From a virus: a stretch of DNA of 38,147 nucleotides. A program made the position numbers and the translations under genes. Under the pieces are notes generated by a model. It saw only the letters and a list, made by a program, of their open reading frames with translations, had not been told where the DNA came from and searched no databases. Where the stretch lies: positions 1-38,147 of IMG/VR virus record IMGVR_UViG_3300017737_000023; one strand, 5' to 3'. Shown in pieces: positions 36,044 through 38,147 of this stretch (position 1 is its first letter; each line of letters starts with the position of its first letter).

Positions 36044-36833
36044 TTCCCAAAATGCACTAGCTGGTTTACGCCGCTGGACCCTGGAGCGTGATGACTCTGG
36101 TCCGCACCGTGTGTATCGCGATGAGTCTGGTGTGTCTTACGCCTCAGTGACACACATCCTGAAAGAAACCTCACCCCAATGGCAGAAAGATGCACTCGAC
36201 CGCTGGCTGGAACGCCCAACTGCTCCCATGGAGCGTGACATTGCTTGCCAGCGTGGCACTTTGGCGCACAATCACGCGGAATATGTCCTCAAGACGGCAG
36301 CAAAGCTGGCGCGACAGTCTGCAAACAAGCGAGGTAGCTGGAGGGCTGGAGATGACGGCCTGGAACGTGCCCCTAAAGGAATCACTAGCTGGGCAATCGA
36401 AAAAGCCATTCAAGGGGCTCCTAGGGTCTCCTGGAGTGCCTCTGGGTACGCCCGAGGTCTACGGTCTTGGATCGGAGAGAACGTAACGGCTATCCATGCC
36501 ATCGAGTTCTCCATTCATGACCCACGAGGCTGGGCTGGAACGGCTGACGCCCTTATCGACCTAGATGGAAAACTCTGCATCGCTGATTGGAAGACCAGCG
36601 TTAATGCCCGTAGTGAAGAAATGTTGTCAAACTACATCTGCCAGACCGGAGCATATTCTCTGGGATTGCAGCACCTGACCGGGCTTAAGCCTAAGTGTGG
36701 AGCGGTTGTAGTAGCTCGGCGCAGCGGAGCACCACAGGTCCGGTTGCTCAGTGAGTTAGAATTACGCGGGGCGGAGTGTCAATGGTTAGAGAGAATGAGC
36801 CTTTATACGGCCCAGCAAGCCCTAAAGAACTAA
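36030..36833 (+). CDS. PD-(D/E)XK nuclease (RecB/Cas4-like exonuclease)
   Basis: A 267-aa protein with all motifs of phage PD-(D/E)XK exonucleases. The N-terminal motif is RGTLAHNHAEYVL (Arg75, His80). The core is IEFSIHDPRGWAGTADALID (Glu159 and Asp173), then ADWKTS with Asp186 and Lys188 as metal and catalytic residues. YICQTGAYSLGL with Gln205 and Tyr209 is the QxxxY motif. Such nucleases act in recombination, replication-end processing or host DNA degradation. Its place after the SSB-like gene supports a role in phage recombination or replication. The start at 36030 overlaps the previous gene. The last 52 bp overlap the following gene. Confidence 0.9.
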   Translation: MQATDSQNALAGLRRWTLERDDSGPHRVYRDESGVSYASVTHILKETSPQWQKDALDRWLERPTAPMERDIACQRGTLAHNHAEYVLKTAAKLARQSANKRGSWRAGDDGLERAPKGITSWAIEKAIQGAPRVSWSASGYARGLRSWIGENVTAIHAIEFSIHDPRGWAGTADALIDLDGKLCIADWKTSVNARSEEMLSNYICQTGAYSLGLQHLTGLKPKCGAVVVARRSGAPQVRLLSELELRGAECQWLERMSLYTAQQALKN

Positions 36834-37015
36834 GTAGAGCATTGGAATGTCTCTATACGGGACAGATGAACGTGGCTATACAAGCCAGGGCATTAAGGAT
36901 GTCCCTGGAACGTTTAAAGCAGCTGTTCAACGCCTACGTGGCAGAACGCCCCATCGATATAAACGATGAGGAGGTATTTTCTGCCGGTCTACAATTAACG
37001 TGGCCATTCGCTTAA
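36782..37015 (+). CDS. small helical, HTH-like protein, 77 aa
   Basis: ATG 36782 is used; a GTG 6 nt upstream is also possible. Sequence: MVRENEPLYGPASPKELSRA, then LECLYTGQMNVAIQARALRM, then SLERLKQLFNAYVAERPIDI. The middle two helices (AIQARALRMSLERLKQLF) resemble a helix-turn-helix, and the pattern '.ELsrAle.l..GQ.NVAIQARALR.S..RL..LF..YV.eRP' is one I associate with marine cyanophages and Synechococcus. It may bind DNA. Its TAA shares TTAA with the stop of the opposing gene. Confidence 0.65.
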   Translation: MVRENEPLYGPASPKELSRALECLYTGQMNVAIQARALRMSLERLKQLFNAYVAERPIDINDEEVFSAGLQLTWPFA

Positions 37016-37188
37016 CCCTGGAACGTAACAAAGAATTGATCTGGTCTGCCATTCATGGTTACTTCATCTTGCCAGGTCAATCCAATGCAAGTGTCATTGA
37101 GTAGGCACTTAATCAAAAACTCATCTATCTGTGGAGCGTATGTAACAACGTAGGCTTCACTTGCCCAGTGGACTGTTTTTCCGGCCAT
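37012..37188 (-). CDS. small protein of unknown function, 58 aa
   Basis: ATG at 37188 overlaps the preceding minus-strand stop as TAATG. The stop (37014-37012) shares the palindrome TTAA with the + gene on the other side. Sequence: MAGKTVHWASEAYVVTYAPQ, then IDEFLIKCLLNDTCIGLTWQ and the end DQFFVTFQG. It looks like a small alpha/beta fold (strand, helix, strands). The overlaps at both ends support a real gene, and it fills an otherwise empty 170 bp. Family unknown. Confidence 0.65.
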   Translation of the reverse strand: MAGKTVHWASEAYVVTYAPQIDEFLIKCLLNDTCIGLTWQDEVTMNGRPDQFFVTFQG

Positions 37189-37388
37189 TACAGCGGCTTT
37201 GATTTCAGCGAGGTTCGTTGTTGATGACCGTGGGTTTGGATGTACTGGTGGATTTTGGTTTGGAGCTTCACTAGCTCCCTGGAACGTGCAGAGTCAGCCC
37301 ACCCACTTTTCTCGAAGATCGCAAACTCCCAATAAAGGGAGTCAGCGAGTAGGTGTAATTCCTGGATCGTAAATCGATTCATTTTCAT
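37188..37388 (-). CDS. small helical protein, 66 aa, unknown
   Basis: The start is taken at ATG 37388 (MKMNRFTIQELHLLADSLYW). A TTG at 37403 overlaps the upstream TGA and could also serve. It continues EFAIFEKSGWADSARSRELV, KLQTKIHQYIQTHGHQ, then a basic end. Two helices are expected. It couples to the next minus gene by TAATG. Function unknown. Confidence 0.55.
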   Translation of the reverse strand: MKMNRFTIQELHLLADSLYWEFAIFEKSGWADSARSRELVKLQTKIHQYIQTHGHQQRTSLKSKPL

Positions 37389-37399
37389 GAGACAAAATC

Positions 37400-37753
37400 T
37401 CAAACTGTTTGAGACATACCACCCATGCGGGCGAGTCTTTCGTATTCACGGACTAAGCGTGCATAATCTTGAACGTTGCCACCTTTAAAGGCAGTGATTA
37501 ACAGTTGGCGCGTCATTCGCATGAGCGCATCGCGGTCTTCGTAGGAAATCCCTGGAACGGAATCCGCATCGATGCCCGCATCCTCAGCAAAGCGTTGAAT
37601 GTCGGCTGATTCGCAGTCCCGATATGCTGTCGCTCTGCTGAGCGCGTAATCCCGTTGGAGTGTTGCAGCAACGTCCGCACGCTTTAAACCCATATCTAGA
37701 AGGCGCTTTGCTTCCTCTATTTGTGCGTCTCTTTCTTGATTGGTGCGCTTCAT
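37400..37753 (-). CDS. helix-turn-helix DNA-binding protein, 117 aa (small terminase subunit candidate)
   Basis: ATG at 37753 overlaps the previous stop as ATGA. Residues 1-55 give a helical DNA-binding domain: NQERDAQIEEAKRLLDMGLK, then RADVAATLQRDYALSRATAY with the recognition helix SRATAYRDC. The C-terminal half has an acidic turn (GIDADSVPGISYEDRDALMR) and a long helix with LVREYERLARMGG. An N-terminal HTH with 'yglSraTAYrd' plus an oligomerising helix is common in phage small terminase subunits. If so, it is far from the usual place and on the opposite strand to the head genes. A plain transcription regulator is the alternative. Confidence 0.6.
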   Translation of the reverse strand: MKRTNQERDAQIEEAKRLLDMGLKRADVAATLQRDYALSRATAYRDCESADIQRFAEDAGIDADSVPGISYEDRDALMRMTRQLLITAFKGGNVQDYARLVREYERLARMGGMSQTV

Positions 37754-37974
37754 TCTGCGATCTCCCACTGAACGTCGTCTAGGTAAACCGTGACGGTTGC
37801 AACGCAGTGAGCTGGCCCGAACTGAGCAGGTTCCGCGATGTCTGGCGGAAACATAACTGCTGGAACGGTTTGCACCATGTCGCCAATGATGGCGCTGACT
37901 CGTAGCTCGATCTCTCCGGTGTGGTGCGATCGGATCACCTCCACGTCTTCGATTCTGAGAATGTCCTGGTCCAT
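37750..37974 (-). CDS. small beta-rich protein, 74 aa, unknown
   Basis: The start at 37974 gives MDQDILRIEDVEVIRSHHTG, then EIELRVSAIIGDMVQTVPAV and an end with ATVTVYLDDVQWEIAE. Alternating strands suggest a small barrel or sheet. It is the first gene of the leftward group 37.0-38.0 kb and lies back to back with the gene at 38032. No family recognised. Confidence 0.6.
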   Translation of the reverse strand: MDQDILRIEDVEVIRSHHTGEIELRVSAIIGDMVQTVPAVMFPPDIAEPAQFGPAHCVATVTVYLDDVQWEIAE

Positions 37975-37977
37975 CGG

Positions 37978-38009
37978 TTGAATCCGTTGCTTACTCTGCT
38001 ACAGTAGCA
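37978..38009 (+). promoter_or_regulatory. promoter with palindromic extended -10
   Basis: -35 TTGAAT (37978-37983), 16-bp spacer, -10 TACAGT (38000-38005) preceded by TGC. The -10 lies inside the perfect palindrome TGCTAC-A-GTAGCA (37997-38009), which could also bind a regulator. It is well placed for the gene at 38032. Confidence 0.6.
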
Positions 38010-38031
38010 TCAGTTCAACCAACACCGCAAC

Positions 38032-38147
38032 ATGCAAGCAACCCTGGAACAAGTCCAAGCTCGAAACCAGTTCAACGCTTTTTGCAACCTTACTGAAGGT
38101 CACCTCGTCCGTTTACTCAATGATTGGCAGGATCAGAAGGTGTGGAA
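38032..38147 (+). CDS. start of a rightward gene (partial), unknown
   Basis: ATG 38032, open to the end of the window (38 codons). It reads MQATLEQVQARNQFNAFCNL, then TEGHLVRLLNDWQDQKVW. It looks helical at first. The start bases ATGCAAGCAAC are the same as those of the nuclease gene at 36030. A good promoter lies just upstream. The product cannot be identified from this fragment. Confidence 0.6.
   Translation, partial: MQATLEQVQARNQFNAFCNLTEGHLVRLLNDWQDQKVW

Larger units (their letters stand above)
33706..37867 (+). repeat. dense part of a strand-polar CTGGAACG oligomer
   Basis: CTGGAACG occurs on the + strand at 33706, 34428, 34732, 36207, 36360, 36535, 36905, 37018, 37279, 37552 and 37860, with none on the - strand in this stretch. 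Five have the longer CCCTGGAACG (34428, 36905, 37018, 37279 and 37552). They fall in leftward genes, rightward genes and between genes. Across the whole window I count 19 on + and 3 on -. Confidence 0.7.

Noticed and set aside
36190-36486. Second + frame inside the nuclease gene
   Set aside because: It lies fully inside the PD-(D/E)XK nuclease, has no SD and reads as low-complexity sequence.
1-38147. tRNA, rRNA, integrase, repressor, transposase or photosynthesis (psbA-like) genes
   Set aside because: I looked for cloverleaf-like ends with T-loop GTTCGA motifs, tyrosine or serine recombinase motifs and known host metabolic proteins and saw none; the missing genome part could still carry them.

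Overview
The window reads as most of the genome of a tailed, non-contractile (siphovirus-type) cyanophage, probably infecting marine Synechococcus or a related picocyanobacterium. The evidence is a complete lambda-like head-neck-tail gene order, family A DNA polymerase and primase-helicase genes of phage type, and many small proteins that I recognise as typical of marine cyanophages. I see no integrase, repressor, rRNA, tRNA, transposon or CRISPR array. The large terminase and most of the portal are not here and probably lie beyond the ends, so the window is likely an incomplete or circularly permuted genome.

Layout. 1-4.9 kb (+): end of an upstream head gene, scaffold, major capsid protein, terminator, connector, stopper, neck protein, tail terminator, tail tube. 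4.9-15.8 kb (+): tail assembly chaperone with a -1 frameshift extension, tape measure, M-, L- and K-like tip proteins, the J-like tip protein, then two further tube-like proteins. 15.8-23.4 kb (+): two long repetitive fibres, a fibre/tail chaperone and small proteins. 23.4-28.6 kb: an envelope and lysis region with mixed strands. It holds secreted proteins familiar from T4-like cyanophages, a holin candidate, a membrane-anchored coiled-coil protein and a C39-type cysteine peptidase. 28.5-35.0 kb (-): replication operon with primase-helicase, DNA polymerase A, a ribbon-helix-helix protein and many small coupled genes. 35.2-37.0 kb (+): a likely ssDNA-binding protein, a PD-(D/E)XK nuclease and small genes. 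37.0-38.0 kb (-): small genes including a helix-turn-helix protein. 38.03 kb (+): start of another gene.

How it works together. Most adjacent genes overlap as ATGA, TAATG or TGATG, so translation is coupled in long operons. Leftward (primase/polymerase) and rightward (SSB/nuclease) replication operons diverge from a short region at 35.05-35.19 kb where two promoters physically overlap. Rho-independent terminators follow the capsid, tail-tube, secreted-protein and SSB genes.

The signals I find most unusual act at the DNA level. First, seven exact copies of the 9-mer AGTGGGACA, in both orientations and at near-helical spacing, lie inside the 3' end of the primase-helicase gene and are read in several codon frames. 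This looks like an iteron-type origin. Second, the oligomer (CC)CTGGAACG recurs almost only on the + strand, whatever the direction of the genes, and is densest at 33.7-38 kb. All counts were made by eye.
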